Below are positions 1 to 7,883 of a stretch of 26,465 nt of DNA, piece after piece. Each line of letters opens with the position of its first letter. The first letter of the stretch is position 1. Below the pieces are notes generated by a model. It had not been told where the DNA came from. It did no database searches and worked only from the letters and a program-made list of their open reading frames with translations. The DNA is from Azoarcus sp. (GTDB lineage: Bacteria > Pseudomonadota > Gammaproteobacteria > Burkholderiales > Rhodocyclaceae). The DNA is taken from the NCBI GenBank assembly GCA_031258035.1, contig JAIRNL010000262.1, positions 1 to 26,465 on the forward strand. Direction: 5' to 3'. Made by a program: the position numbers and the translations under genes.

Positions 1-221
1 TTGCCGCTGCGGGTCTTCACCTTCACGTCCAGTATCCCTTCCTTGTCCTCGAAGGCATCGGCGGGCAGGCGCGGGTCGACGATCTCCACTTCTTCGTAGT
101 CCCCGGCAGGCAGGTCGAGGACGGATTGCAGGAACCAGGTGATGAGGGTGGTGTCGTTCGCGTCGCCGAAGAGGAGCTTGAAGACGAGGTCGTTGCGCGG
201 GGAGAGGAAGGGCTTGTCCAT
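1..221 (-). CDS. Rpn/PDDEXK_2-family nuclease (putative transposase), 3' part missing
   Basis: Only the first 73 codons are inside the window; the gene runs off the left edge. The N-terminus carries SPRNDLVFKLLFGD at residues 7-20. It is followed by a helical stretch ending in FLQSVLDLP and by ILDVKVKTRSG near residue 64, where the family has its conserved Asp and the start of the nuclease core. This pattern is typical of the Rpn (recombination-promoting nuclease) / PD-(D/E)XK transposase-like family, whose E. coli members stimulate recombination and cut DNA. The ATG at 221 has no clear Shine-Dalgarno sequence. A TATAAT hexamer lies about 30 bases upstream. The gene is divergent from the kinase operon, with the 22-bp repeat array between them. 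Catalytic integrity cannot be judged from this part. Confidence 0.72.
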   Translation of the reverse strand, partial: MDKPFLSPRNDLVFKLLFGDANDTTLITWFLQSVLDLPAGDYEEVEIVDPRLPADAFEDKEGILDVKVKTRSG

Positions 222-251
222 GGCGGCGGCGGTATGGAAACGGGATGGGGG

Positions 252-257
252 ATTATA
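252..257 (-). promoter_or_regulatory. Possible -10 element for the Rpn-type gene
   Basis: A perfect TATAAT on the minus strand, about 30 bases upstream of the ATG at 221. No good -35 hexamer is visible 16-18 bases further upstream, so this is only a candidate. Confidence 0.3.
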
Positions 258-397
258 GTCCGCTTTTGCGGGTTTATCCGGGATGAATGCTTGGGGCTGG
301 GTTCCATGCCCGTCGTCGAAAGCGGGCCTCCCCCTTTCGCCGCGTGGATTGCCACGATCGCTCCGCACCTCGCTTTTGACGGTTTACCAGCGCTTCC

Positions 398-519
398 TGA
401 AGTCGCCGCGACGAGATACTGAAGTCGCGGCGACGAGATACGTGAGATTTTCTGACGAGATACGTGAGATTTTCTGACGAGATACGTGAGATTTTCTGAC
501 GAGATACGTGAGATTTTCC
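398..519. repeat. Tandem repeat array, 22-bp period, invariant 10-bp core
   Basis: A ten-base core, GACGAGATAC, occurs five times at 410, 432, 454, 476 and 498, exactly 22 bases apart. The 12-base remainder is of two kinds. The two left units have TGAAGTCGCSGC (S = C then G). The following three and a half have GTGAGATTTTCT, the last ending in CC. The array is therefore a two-type satellite with one phase. The period is not a multiple of three and the array has no ribosome binding context, so it is not a protein repeat. The spacing places all cores on nearly the same face of the helix. Confidence 0.9.
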
Positions 520-687
520 AGCGCCTCGCCGCGCGCCGGGAAGCCCGCCGGGGCCGGGCAGGATTCGCCATGTTCGCGTCCGCGCGCCATTTCGACTAAT
601 CTTGCTCCTTTGTCGGCGACATCGGCAGGGAACGGACTTTGCCGGAAGCGCGTCCCGGCGCGGGGCGGCAGGGAGGACGGAAACGCG

Positions 688-1812
688 ATGACGGGCGAGG
701 CGACGGAAACGGACGGCGGCGCCCGCGAACGCCTGGAAGCGGTGCTCAACGGGCTGGATGCCGCCGTCTATGCGGCGGATGCGCGCGATGGCGAAATCCT
801 GTTCGCCAACCGCGCTTTCCAGGCCCTGCACGGGGCCGATACCGTGGGCTGGGTTTTGCGCGACCTGGTCGTGCCCTTGCCGGAACGCGGCGATTACCGG
901 GTCGATCCGCGCGGACTCGGCGTCGCCGATGTGCCTTGCGAATTGTTCGACGGCGAATTGCCGCAGCCACGCACCGGGCGCTGGTACCACGTGCGCGAGC
1001 AGGCAATGCGCTGGGTGGATGGGCGCGTGGTCCGGCTGGGCATCGCCACCGATATCACCGACCGCAAGGAAACCGCCGAGATCGCCCGCCGGCAGGAGGA
1101 ACGCATCTCCCGTACCGCGCGGCTGATCACCATGGGCGAAATGGCTTCGATGCTGGCTCATGAGATCAACCAGCCCTTGTCGGCAATCGCCAATTATTGC
1201 AATGGCTGCGCCGCGCGCATGCAGGCGGGGGCCGAGGCGCGGGATTTGTTGCCCGCGATGCGGAAAGCGGCGGCCCAGGCCGAGCGCGCCGGCAGGATCA
1301 TCCGCCGCATCCGGGAATTCGTGAAAAAACGCGAGCCGCGCCGCGGCGCGGTCTCCGTCGCCGCCATCCTCGACGATGCGCTCGCTTTCGTCGACATCGA
1401 CGCCAGCCGCCGGGGCATACGGCTGGTGGTCGATGTCGCGCCCGGGCTGCCGGCGGTGCGCGCCGATCGCATCATGATCGAACAGGTCGTCCTCAATCTG
1501 GTGCGCAACGGTTTCGACGCGATGCGGGATGCTGCCGGCGACGAGCGCGTGCTCACCGTGCGGGCGCGCGCCCGTGGCGGGCATCTGGTCGAGATCGCGG
1601 TAATCGACCGCGGCCACGGCATCGACGAGGAAGACCGCGAGCGCCTGTTCCAGCCTTTTTTCACCACCAGGGAGGATGGCATGGGCATGGGGCTTTCCAT
1701 TTGCCGCTCGATCATCGAATTCCACGACGGGCGCCTTGCCGTCGAGCCCAACCCGGAAGGCGGTACCATATTCACCTTTACTCTGCCCGTGGAGGAAGTG
1801 GCCCGTGAATGA
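688..1812 (+). CDS. Soluble PAS-domain sensor histidine kinase (FixL/DctB-like)
   Basis: 374 residues, starting at the ATG with GGGAGGA ten bases upstream. Residues about 10-125 form a PAS domain (AVYAADARDGEILFANRAF, ending ATDITDRK). A short coiled linker leads to the HisKA motif MLAHEINQPLSAIANY with His158 as the phosphoacceptor. The ATPase domain follows: N-box around 270-279 (NLVRNGFDAM), G1 DRGHGI at 307-312, FQPFFTT at 321-327 and G2 GMGMGL at 331-336. The AHEINQPLSAI form is typical of FixL/DctB-type kinases. There is no signal peptide or membrane segment, so sensing is cytoplasmic. The PAS ligand is unknown. The gene overlaps the response regulator gene by 8 bases, so the two should form a pair. 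Confidence 0.9.
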   Translation: MTGEATETDGGARERLEAVLNGLDAAVYAADARDGEILFANRAFQALHGADTVGWVLRDLVVPLPERGDYRVDPRGLGVADVPCELFDGELPQPRTGRWYHVREQAMRWVDGRVVRLGIATDITDRKETAEIARRQEERISRTARLITMGEMASMLAHEINQPLSAIANYCNGCAARMQAGAEARDLLPAMRKAAAQAERAGRIIRRIREFVKKREPRRGAVSVAAILDDALAFVDIDASRRGIRLVVDVAPGLPAVRADRIMIEQVVLNLVRNGFDAMRDAAGDERVLTVRARARGGHLVEIAVIDRGHGIDEEDRERLFQPFFTTREDGMGMGLSICRSIIEFHDGRLAVEPNPEGGTIFTFTLPVEEVARE

Positions 1813-2437
1813 GGCGCGAACCGAGCAACAGGTTTTCGTCGTCGACGACGACGAGGCGCAGCGCGATTCCCTGGTCTGGCTGCTGGAGTCGCACGGACAC
1901 AGGGTCGGGGCCTTTCCCCATGCCGAAGGTTTTCTCGCGGCGTGGAACGAGAACCTGGCCGGCTGCCTCGTGCTCGATGTGCGCATGCCGGGGATGAGCG
2001 GCCTGGAATTGTTCGAGGAACTCGGTCGGCGGCATTCGGCGCTGCCGGTCATTTTCATCACCGGCCATGGCGATGTGCCGATGGCGGTGGCGGCGATCAA
2101 GAAAGGGGCGGCGGATTTCATCGAGAAGCCTTTCGTCGCCGAGGAGATGCTGGTTCTCATCGACAATTGCCTCGCGCGCGAGCGCGAGGCGCGCGAGCGC
2201 CGCCGCGGCGGGGCCGATACCGCGCGACGGCTGGCCCAGCTCACCACGCGCGAGCGTGAAGTCCTCGATCTCATCGTCGCCGGCAAGCTCAACAAGCAGA
2301 TCGCCGACGTGCTCGGCATCAGCATCAAGACGGTGGAAGTCCACCGCGCGCGGGTCATGGAAAAGATGGAGGCGTCCTCGCTCGCCTGCCTGATCCGGCG
2401 GATCGTGTCCGCGGAAGCGGATGGGACGGGGCGTTGA
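1805..2437 (+). CDS. Two-component response regulator, FixJ/NarL type
   Basis: 210 residues from a GTG start, preceded at a six-base distance by GGAGGAAG (1791-1798). The receiver domain (about 8-125) has Asp14/Asp15, the phosphoacceptor Asp58 in LVLDVRMPGMSG, Thr86 (ITGHGD) and Lys108 (EKPF). The C-terminal LuxR-type helix-turn-helix is LTTREREVLDLIVAGKLNKQ followed by IADVLGISIKTVEVHR. It is the evident partner of the upstream kinase (8-base overlap). Its stop codon shares one base with the antiporter start, so translation of all three is likely coupled. An in-frame upstream ATG at 1676 lies inside the kinase gene and is rejected. Targets are unknown; the antiporter gene is an obvious candidate from position only. 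Confidence 0.92.
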   Translation: MNEARTEQQVFVVDDDEAQRDSLVWLLESHGHRVGAFPHAEGFLAAWNENLAGCLVLDVRMPGMSGLELFEELGRRHSALPVIFITGHGDVPMAVAAIKKGAADFIEKPFVAEEMLVLIDNCLAREREARERRRGGADTARRLAQLTTREREVLDLIVAGKLNKQIADVLGISIKTVEVHRARVMEKMEASSLACLIRRIVSAEADGTGR

Positions 2438-4185
2438 TGGAAAACGTCAATCTGTTTTTCCTCGGCGCGGGCCTGCTGCTTTTCATCAGCGTGCTGGCCA
2501 GTACCCTGTCGGCGCGGCTGGGGATGCCCCTGCTGCTGCTGTTCCTGATCGTGGGGATGCTCGCCGGGGAAGACGGGCCGGGCGGGGTCAGGTTCGGCGA
2601 TTTCGATACCGCCTACCGGTTCAGCAGCCTGGCGCTGGCGATCATCCTGCTCGACGGCGGGCTGCGCACGCGCATGTCCAGCCTGCGGGTGGCTTTGTGG
2701 CCGGCGACCGTGCTGGCGACCTGGGGCGTGATCGGCACGACCCTGGTGCTGGGGGTGATCGTCACCTGGCTGTTCGGGGTGGATTGGCGCCTGGGCATGT
2801 TGCTTGCGGCCATCGTCGGTTCGACCGACGCGGCGGCGGTGTTTTCCTTGTTGCGCAACGGTGGGGTGCGGCTCAACGAGCGGGTGCAATCGACGCTCGA
2901 AGTCGAATCCGGCGCCAACGATCCCATGGCCATCCTGCTGGTGACCGTGCTGGTCGATATGCTGGTCAACCCCGGACAGGCGGGGCCCCTGGCTTTCGTG
3001 CGCATGCTGGCTTCGCAGATGGTGCTCGGCGGCGGGCTCGGCGTCCTCGGCGGCATCGTGCTGGCGCGCCTGCTCCTGCGCCTGCATCTGGCTGAAGGGC
3101 TGTACGCGCTCCTCATCGTCTCCGGTGGCCTGATGATTTTCGCCGCCGCCAATCTCCTGGGGGGCAGCGGCTTTCTCGCGGTCTATTTCGCCGGGGTGAT
3201 CGTCGGCAACCGGCGCTGCCACGCCACCGAACATGTCCTGCGGGTCATGGACGGCCTGGCCTGGCTCGCGCAAGCCTGCATGTTCCTCGTGCTCGGCTTG
3301 CTGGTGAAGCCCGTGCAGCTGCTCGACCGCGCCCCCGAGGCGGTCGCCATGGCGGTGCTCCTGATGCTGGTCGCCCGTCCGCTGGCGGTGGTGGCGGGGC
3401 TGTGGCCCTTCCGTTTTCCGCGGCGCGAGGTCGCTTATATATCGTGGGTGGGGCTGCGCGGCGCCGTGCCCATCGTGCTGGCGATCGTCCCGGTGGTGAG
3501 CGGGGTGCCGGAGTCGATCCTGTTGTTCAACATCACTTTCGTGGTCGTGCTGCTTTCGCTGATCGTGCAGGGGGCGACCGTGCCGCTGGCCGCGAACTGG
3601 CTGAAGGTTTCGGTGCCGCCCCGCGACGAGCCGGTCGACCGGCGCGAGATCTGGGTCGACGACCGCGCCACGCTCGATCTGGTCGAATTTCGCGTCGAGG
3701 GCGGCTCGGCGGCCGAAAAACGCCACCCCGACGATGTGGCCGCCGAATGTGGCGGCCTGTCGGTGCGTTGCGTGTCGCTGGTGCGCGACGGCGAGGTGCG
3801 CCCCTTGCGCATCGACACCCGGCTGGTCTCGGGCGACCTGGTATGGTTCGTCGCCGGCGAGGAACACGCCGAGCAGCTGGCCAGGCTTTTCGCGTGCGGC
3901 GGCACGGATACCGAACTGAGCGCCCATGCCGGTTTCTTCGGCGAATTCACTGTCGATCCGTCCTGCGCCGCCGGCGAGCTGGCGGCGGCCTACGGCTTCG
4001 ATCTCGCGGCGGAGGAAAGGCCGTTGACGCTGGGCGAGCTGCTGCGCAAGCGCATCGGTCGCCGTGTCGTGGTCGGCGACCGCGTCGGCATCGGCGGGTT
4101 CGAGCTGACCGTGCGCGAGGTCGACAGCGAGGGCATGGTGACGGGGGTCGGGCTGAAGTGCCCGGATCGCTTCGTGATTACCTGA
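2437..4185 (+). CDS. cvrA: K+/H+ antiporter, CvrA/NhaP2-like (CPA1 family)
   Basis: 582 residues, close to E. coli CvrA (about 578). An N-terminal Na/H exchanger domain with a dozen or so hydrophobic segments fills residues 1 to about 385. It includes the ion-site region around ESGANDPMAI and the GLRGAVPIVLAI helix. A cytoplasmic TrkA_C-like domain follows (about 405-490, ending LVWFVAGEEHAEQL). The last 80 residues form the CorC/HlyC-type transporter-associated domain (HAGFFGEF to the end). Family members exchange K+ or Na+ for protons across the inner membrane. The ATG overlaps the regulator stop by one base (TGATG); a TTG three bases earlier is possible. The linkage to a two-component system suggests regulation by an unknown signal, perhaps pH or osmolarity (inference). 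Confidence 0.9.
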   Translation: MENVNLFFLGAGLLLFISVLASTLSARLGMPLLLLFLIVGMLAGEDGPGGVRFGDFDTAYRFSSLALAIILLDGGLRTRMSSLRVALWPATVLATWGVIGTTLVLGVIVTWLFGVDWRLGMLLAAIVGSTDAAAVFSLLRNGGVRLNERVQSTLEVESGANDPMAILLVTVLVDMLVNPGQAGPLAFVRMLASQMVLGGGLGVLGGIVLARLLLRLHLAEGLYALLIVSGGLMIFAAANLLGGSGFLAVYFAGVIVGNRRCHATEHVLRVMDGLAWLAQACMFLVLGLLVKPVQLLDRAPEAVAMAVLLMLVARPLAVVAGLWPFRFPRREVAYISWVGLRGAVPIVLAIVPVVSGVPESILLFNITFVVVLLSLIVQGATVPLAANWLKVSVPPRDEPVDRREIWVDDRATLDLVEFRVEGGSAAEKRHPDDVAAECGGLSVRCVSLVRDGEVRPLRIDTRLVSGDLVWFVAGEEHAEQLARLFACGGTDTELSAHAGFFGEFTVDPSCAAGELAAAYGFDLAAEERPLTLGELLRKRIGRRVVVGDRVGIGGFELTVREVDSEGMVTGVGLKCPDRFVIT

Positions 4186-4213
4186 TTGCCTGACGGACGC
4201 CGGCTGCTAGAAT
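4186..4213 (+). promoter_or_regulatory. Candidate sigma70 promoter for folD
   Basis: TTGCCT (4186-4191) and TAGAAT (4208-4213) are separated by 16 bases. They start directly after the antiporter stop codon, about 24 bases before the folD ATG. The -10 matches the consensus at five of six positions, the -35 at four. Confidence 0.5.
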
Positions 4214-4236
4214 CTGCCATTTTTCAGGAGCATCCG

Positions 4237-5100
4237 ATGAGTGCACACGCGATCGACGGCAAGACCCTGGCTGAAGGACTGCGCGCTTCTTTCAAGGCGC
4301 GCGTGGCGGCGCTGGCCGCGCGAGGCAGGCGTCCGGGCCTTGCGGTCATCCTGGTGGGCGAAGACCCGGCTTCCCAGGTCTACGTGCGCAACAAGGTCGC
4401 CGCCTGCGAGGCCGTGGGACTTTTTTCCGAAAAGATCGTCTATCCGGCGGACGTGGAACCGGCCACGGTGCTGGCTCGGATCGCCGATCTGAATGCCGAC
4501 CCGAAAATCCACGGCATCCTCGTGCAGCTGCCGCTGCCGCGCCATTTCGACGAAAAAGCCGTGCTCGAAGCCATCGCGCCGGAAAAGGACGTCGACGGCT
4601 TCCATGCCGAAAACGTCGGCGCGCTGGCCCAGGGCAATCCCCGTTTCATTCCCTGCACGCCTTATGGCGTGATGAAGATGCTCGAGGCCAACGGCGTCGA
4701 TCCCGCCGGCAAGGAGGCCGTCGTCATTGGCCGTTCCAACATCGTCGGCAAGCCGATGGCGCTCCTGCTCATCAACGCGGGCGCGACGGTGACGGTGTGC
4801 CATTCGAGGACGCGCGAGCTGGCCGCGCACACCCGCCGCGCCGACATACTCGTCGCCGCCGTGGGCAAGCCGCGCTTCGTGACCGCCGGGATGGTCAAGC
4901 CCGGCGCGGTGGTGATCGATGTCGGCATCAACCGCCTGCCGCCAGAAGAAGGCGGCAAGCTCTGCGGCGACGTGGATTTCGCGGGCGTGCGGGAAGTGGC
5001 TTCCCTGATCACCCCGGTGCCCGGCGGCGTCGGGCCGATGACCATCACCATGCTGCTGGCCAATACTGTCGAGGCGGCGGAGCGGGAGGCCGGGCGGTGA
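4237..5100 (+). CDS. folD: Bifunctional methylenetetrahydrofolate dehydrogenase/cyclohydrolase
   Basis: 287 residues, the usual FolD length. It converts 5,10-methylene-THF to 10-formyl-THF in two steps with NADP+, supplying formyl groups for purines and initiator Met-tRNA. Visible hallmarks are YVRNK (Tyr49 and catalytic Lys53), GILVQLPLP, DVDGFHAENVG, the nucleotide-binding VIGRSNIVGKPMA and the C-terminal TPVPGGVGPMT. CAGGAG at 4225-4230 supports the ATG at 4237. An earlier in-frame ATG at 4186 lies upstream of the promoter-like elements and is rejected. The stop codon overlaps purE by four bases (GTGA), placing a folate gene in a purine operon. Confidence 0.97.
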   Translation: MSAHAIDGKTLAEGLRASFKARVAALAARGRRPGLAVILVGEDPASQVYVRNKVAACEAVGLFSEKIVYPADVEPATVLARIADLNADPKIHGILVQLPLPRHFDEKAVLEAIAPEKDVDGFHAENVGALAQGNPRFIPCTPYGVMKMLEANGVDPAGKEAVVIGRSNIVGKPMALLLINAGATVTVCHSRTRELAAHTRRADILVAAVGKPRFVTAGMVKPGAVVIDVGINRLPPEEGGKLCGDVDFAGVREVASLITPVPGGVGPMTITMLLANTVEAAEREAGR

Positions 5101-5603
5101 CTGCCGCCACGGCGGCGGCGGCGCTCGTCGGCGTCGTCATGGGCTCCGATTCCGACTGGCCGACGATGCAGGCCGCCGCCAACGTCCTCGAGGATTTCGG
5201 CGTGCCTTTCGAGGCGCGGGTCGTCTCCGCCCACCGCACGCCCGATCTCCTGTTCGAGTATGCCGAAGCCGCGAAAGCGCGCGGCCTGAAAGCCATCATC
5301 GCCGGCGCGGGCGGGGCGGCGCACCTTCCCGGCATGCTGGCCGCCAAGACCGTCGTGCCGGTGCTGGGCGTGCCGGTGCGCTCGAAGGCGCTCTCCGGCG
5401 TCGATTCGCTCCATTCCATCGTGCAGATGCCAAGGGGCGTGCCGGTCGCCACTTTCGCCATCGGCGAGGCGGGCGCGGCCAACGCGGCCCTGTTCGCCAT
5501 CGCCATGCTGGCGAACGAGGACGAGGCGCTTTTCGCCAGATTGCGGGATTTCCGCGCCAGACAGACGGAAAAAGTGCTGGCCGTGAAATTGCCGGAACAC
5601 TGA
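5097..5603 (+). CDS. purE: 5-(carboxyamino)imidazole ribonucleotide mutase (PurE class I)
   Basis: 168 residues from a GTG start that overlaps the folD stop. GGGAGG at 5084-5089 is seven bases upstream. PurE moves the carboxylate of N5-CAIR to give CAIR in purine synthesis and works directly after PurK. Conserved blocks are MGSDSDW, SAHRTP with the catalytic His46, GAGGAAHLPGM and the GVPVATFAIG loop. It forms octamers in known homologues. The pairing with purK (14-base gap) supports class I (bacterial) activity rather than the metazoan type. Confidence 0.97.
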   Translation: MTAATAAAALVGVVMGSDSDWPTMQAAANVLEDFGVPFEARVVSAHRTPDLLFEYAEAAKARGLKAIIAGAGGAAHLPGMLAAKTVVPVLGVPVRSKALSGVDSLHSIVQMPRGVPVATFAIGEAGAANAALFAIAMLANEDEALFARLRDFRARQTEKVLAVKLPEH

Positions 5604-5617
5604 CGGAACCCGGGAAC

Positions 5618-6766
5618 ATGATCCTCCCTCCCGCCACGCTCGCCATGCTGGGCGGCGGCCAGTTGGGCCGCTTTTTCGTTTCCGCCGCGCACGAGATGGG
5701 CTACCGGGCGTGGGTGCTCGATCCGGATGCGGACAGTCCCGCCGGGCGCATCGCCGACCGCCACCTGCGCGCCGCCTACGACGATGCCGCCGCGCTCGAC
5801 GAGATTGCCGGCCATTGCGCGGCGGTGACGACCGAATTCGAGAACGTGCCCGCCGCCACGCTCGCGTATCTGGCTGAGCGGATGCCGGTGCGCCCTTCCG
5901 CGCGGGCGGTGGCGATCTGCCAGGACCGCATCGCCGAAAGGCGCTTCCTGCGCGAAAACGGCTTTCCGCATGGCGATTTCGCCGTCATCCAGGACGAAGC
6001 CGATATTGCCGCCGCCCACGCCGGACTTTTCCCCGGCATCCTGAAAGTCGCCCGCTTCGGCTACGACGGCAAGGGACAGGCGGTGGCGGAGAGCCGCGAG
6101 GCGGCGCTGGCCGCGTTCCGCTCGTCCAGGGGCGAACCGGCCGTGCTGGAAAAAAGGCTCGATCTCGATTTCGAGCTTTCCGTCGTGCTCGCGCGCGATG
6201 AAGCGGGGCACGCGCGCTGCTTTCCCGTCGCGGAAAACCGGCACGCGCGCGGCATCCTCGACGTTTCCATCGTCCCGGCGCGCGCCGCGCCGCGCCTCGC
6301 CGACGAGGCGCGGGAAATCGCCGGGCGCATCGCCGCGGCGCTTGGCTACGTCGGCGTGCTGGCGGTGGAGTTTTTCGTCTGCCAGGATCGGATCTTCGTC
6401 AACGAAATGGCGCCGCGCCCGCACAACAGCGGCCACTACACGCTGGACGCCTGCATCGTCAGTCAGTACGAACAGCAGGTGCGCGCGCTGTGCGGCCTGC
6501 CTCTGGGCGCGACGCGGGCGCATTCGGCCTCGGTGATGGTCAATCTGCTGGGCGATCTCTGGTTCGGGGCCGATGCGGCGAACGCCGTCGAGCCCGCCTG
6601 GGAAAAGCTCCACGCCATTGCCGGCCTGAAGCTGCACCTCTACGGCAAACGCGCGGCGCGGCGCGGTCGCAAGATGGGGCACTTCACCGTCGTCGGCGAC
6701 GAACCGGAAGGGGCGCTGGCCGCGGCGCTGGCGGCGCGGCGGCTGATCGGCGTCGGCAATGACTGA
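5618..6766 (+). CDS. purK: 5-(carboxyamino)imidazole ribonucleotide synthase (PurK)
   Basis: 382 residues. It is an ATP-grasp enzyme that carboxylates AIR with bicarbonate and ATP to give N5-CAIR, the PurE substrate. The N-terminus carries GGGQLGR (12-18). The ATP-grasp domain has FGYDGKGQ, FELSVVLAR and the metal-binding NEMAPRPHNSGHYT. The C-terminal small domain ends in KMGHFTVVGD. The ATG is at 5618 with only a weak purine-rich stretch before it, and the gene is probably translated by coupling from purE. The stop overlaps the next gene by eight bases. Confidence 0.97.
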   Translation: MILPPATLAMLGGGQLGRFFVSAAHEMGYRAWVLDPDADSPAGRIADRHLRAAYDDAAALDEIAGHCAAVTTEFENVPAATLAYLAERMPVRPSARAVAICQDRIAERRFLRENGFPHGDFAVIQDEADIAAAHAGLFPGILKVARFGYDGKGQAVAESREAALAAFRSSRGEPAVLEKRLDLDFELSVVLARDEAGHARCFPVAENRHARGILDVSIVPARAAPRLADEAREIAGRIAAALGYVGVLAVEFFVCQDRIFVNEMAPRPHNSGHYTLDACIVSQYEQQVRALCGLPLGATRAHSASVMVNLLGDLWFGADAANAVEPAWEKLHAIAGLKLHLYGKRAARRGRKMGHFTVVGDEPEGALAAALAARRLIGVGND

Positions 6767-7883
6767 CGCGCGGGGGGCGGGCCCGGTTTTGCCGCCGGAT
6801 CATTTGCGGCAGGCGGTGGAGCGCCTGCTGGCTGGCCAGCTCGTCGCGCTGCCGACCGAAACCGTCTACGGTCTCGGCGCGGATGCCGCCAACCCTGAAG
6901 CCGTGGCCAGAATCTATGCCGCCAAGGGCCGTCCCGCCGATCATCCGCTGATCGTGCATCTGGCTGCCGCCGCTCATCTCGCGCAATGGGCGGCGCACGT
7001 GCCGCCGGCGGCGCGCGCGCTGGCTGCCGCATTCTGGCCAGGGCCGCTTACGCTGATCCTGAAAAAGCAGGACTGGGTGCCGCTGGCTGTCACCGGCGGA
7101 CAGGACACGGTGGGGCTGCGCGTGCCCGGCCATCCGCTCGCGCTGGCGCTGCTTGCCGCGTTCGCGGCGGCGCGCGCGCCCGCGCCGGCCGGGGTCGCCG
7201 CGCCGTCCGCCAACCGCTTCGGGCGCGTCAGCCCCACGACCGCGGCGCATGTGCGCGAGGAGATGGGCGAGAAAGTCGCCCTGATTCTCGACGGCGGCCC
7301 GTGCGAGGTCGGCATCGAGTCCACCATTGTCGATTTTTCGCGCGCCACGCCGGAAATCCTGCGTCCCGGCGCGATCACCGCCGAGGACATCGTCCGTGTC
7401 GCCGGCATTTCGCCGCGCGCGCGCGGCGGGCCGGCGGGCGGCGAAACCCTCACAGCCGAGGCCGCGCCGCGCGTCCCCGGCTCGCTCGCCGCCCACTATG
7501 CGCCGCGCACGCCGTTGCGGCTCGCGGACACCGCCGATCTCGCCGCGACGCTGGCCCGCCTTGCCCGCGCGGGCCAGCGGGTCGCGGTGCTCGCATACAG
7601 CGCCCTCCCCCATGATGCCGGCCGGCCTTTCGGCTGGCTCGCCGCCGCCCCCGAACCCGCCGGCTATGCCCGCCAGCTCTATGCCAGCCTGCGCGCGCTC
7701 GATGCGCTCGGGGCCGATCTCCTCCTCGTCGAAAACCCGCCCGCGCTGCCCGCATGGCGCGCCATCGCCGACCGGCTTCGCCGCGCCGCCGCGGGGGCCG
7801 TTCCGGATGGGCCTGCTACTTCAGGGGCGGAAGAGGAAGATCATCCGGCGCATCCCCGGTCTCGGAAAGAATTTCCAGCGTAA
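6759..7883 (+). CDS. tsaC: L-threonylcarbamoyladenylate synthase, long Sua5 form
   Basis: 374 residues. It makes threonylcarbamoyl-AMP from Thr, bicarbonate and ATP for the t6A37 modification of ANN-decoding tRNAs. The YrdC/Sua5 domain covers about 15-205, with PTETVYGLGADA (32-43), KGRPADHPL (56-64) and SANRFGRVSPT. A linker leads to the C-terminal Sua5 domain (about 235-340). The conserved part seems to end near AIADRLRRAAAGA. The last 28 or so residues are low-quality sequence that reads across the 3' end of the convergent PepSY gene (68-base overlap), suggesting that an earlier stop codon was lost. The start overlaps purK by eight bases. Confidence 0.94.
   Translation: MTDARGAGPVLPPDHLRQAVERLLAGQLVALPTETVYGLGADAANPEAVARIYAAKGRPADHPLIVHLAAAAHLAQWAAHVPPAARALAAAFWPGPLTLILKKQDWVPLAVTGGQDTVGLRVPGHPLALALLAAFAAARAPAPAGVAAPSANRFGRVSPTTAAHVREEMGEKVALILDGGPCEVGIESTIVDFSRATPEILRPGAITAEDIVRVAGISPRARGGPAGGETLTAEAAPRVPGSLAAHYAPRTPLRLADTADLAATLARLARAGQRVAVLAYSALPHDAGRPFGWLAAAPEPAGYARQLYASLRALDALGADLLLVENPPALPAWRAIADRLRRAAAGAVPDGPATSGAEEEDHPAHPRSRKEFPA

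Larger units (their letters stand above)
222..687. other. Intergenic region between Rpn-type gene and kinase operon
   Basis: These 466 bases hold no convincing gene. Open frames across it exist in several phases but are composed of the repeat array and GC-rich filler. Its visible contents are the candidate -10 for the divergent Rpn-type gene, the 22-bp-period array at 398-519, and the ribosome binding site GGGAGGA (671-677) for the histidine kinase. No clear promoter for the kinase was found. Confidence 0.6.

Noticed and set aside
398..519. CRISPR array
   Set aside because: The repeats are directly adjacent with a 22-bp period and no unique spacers, and no cas genes are in the window.
384..749. 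A repeat-peptide protein (frames containing recurring NLTYLVRKSH-type words)
   Set aside because: The unit is 22 bases, so the frame rotates each unit. The open frames are a by-product of stop-free repeats, and no start with a ribosome binding site exists.
274..3927. A 1217-codon open frame on the minus strand
   Set aside because: It is antisense to the kinase, regulator and antiporter genes, which have clear domain motifs. Its product is His/Gln/Arg-rich nonsense caused by high GC in the codon third position.
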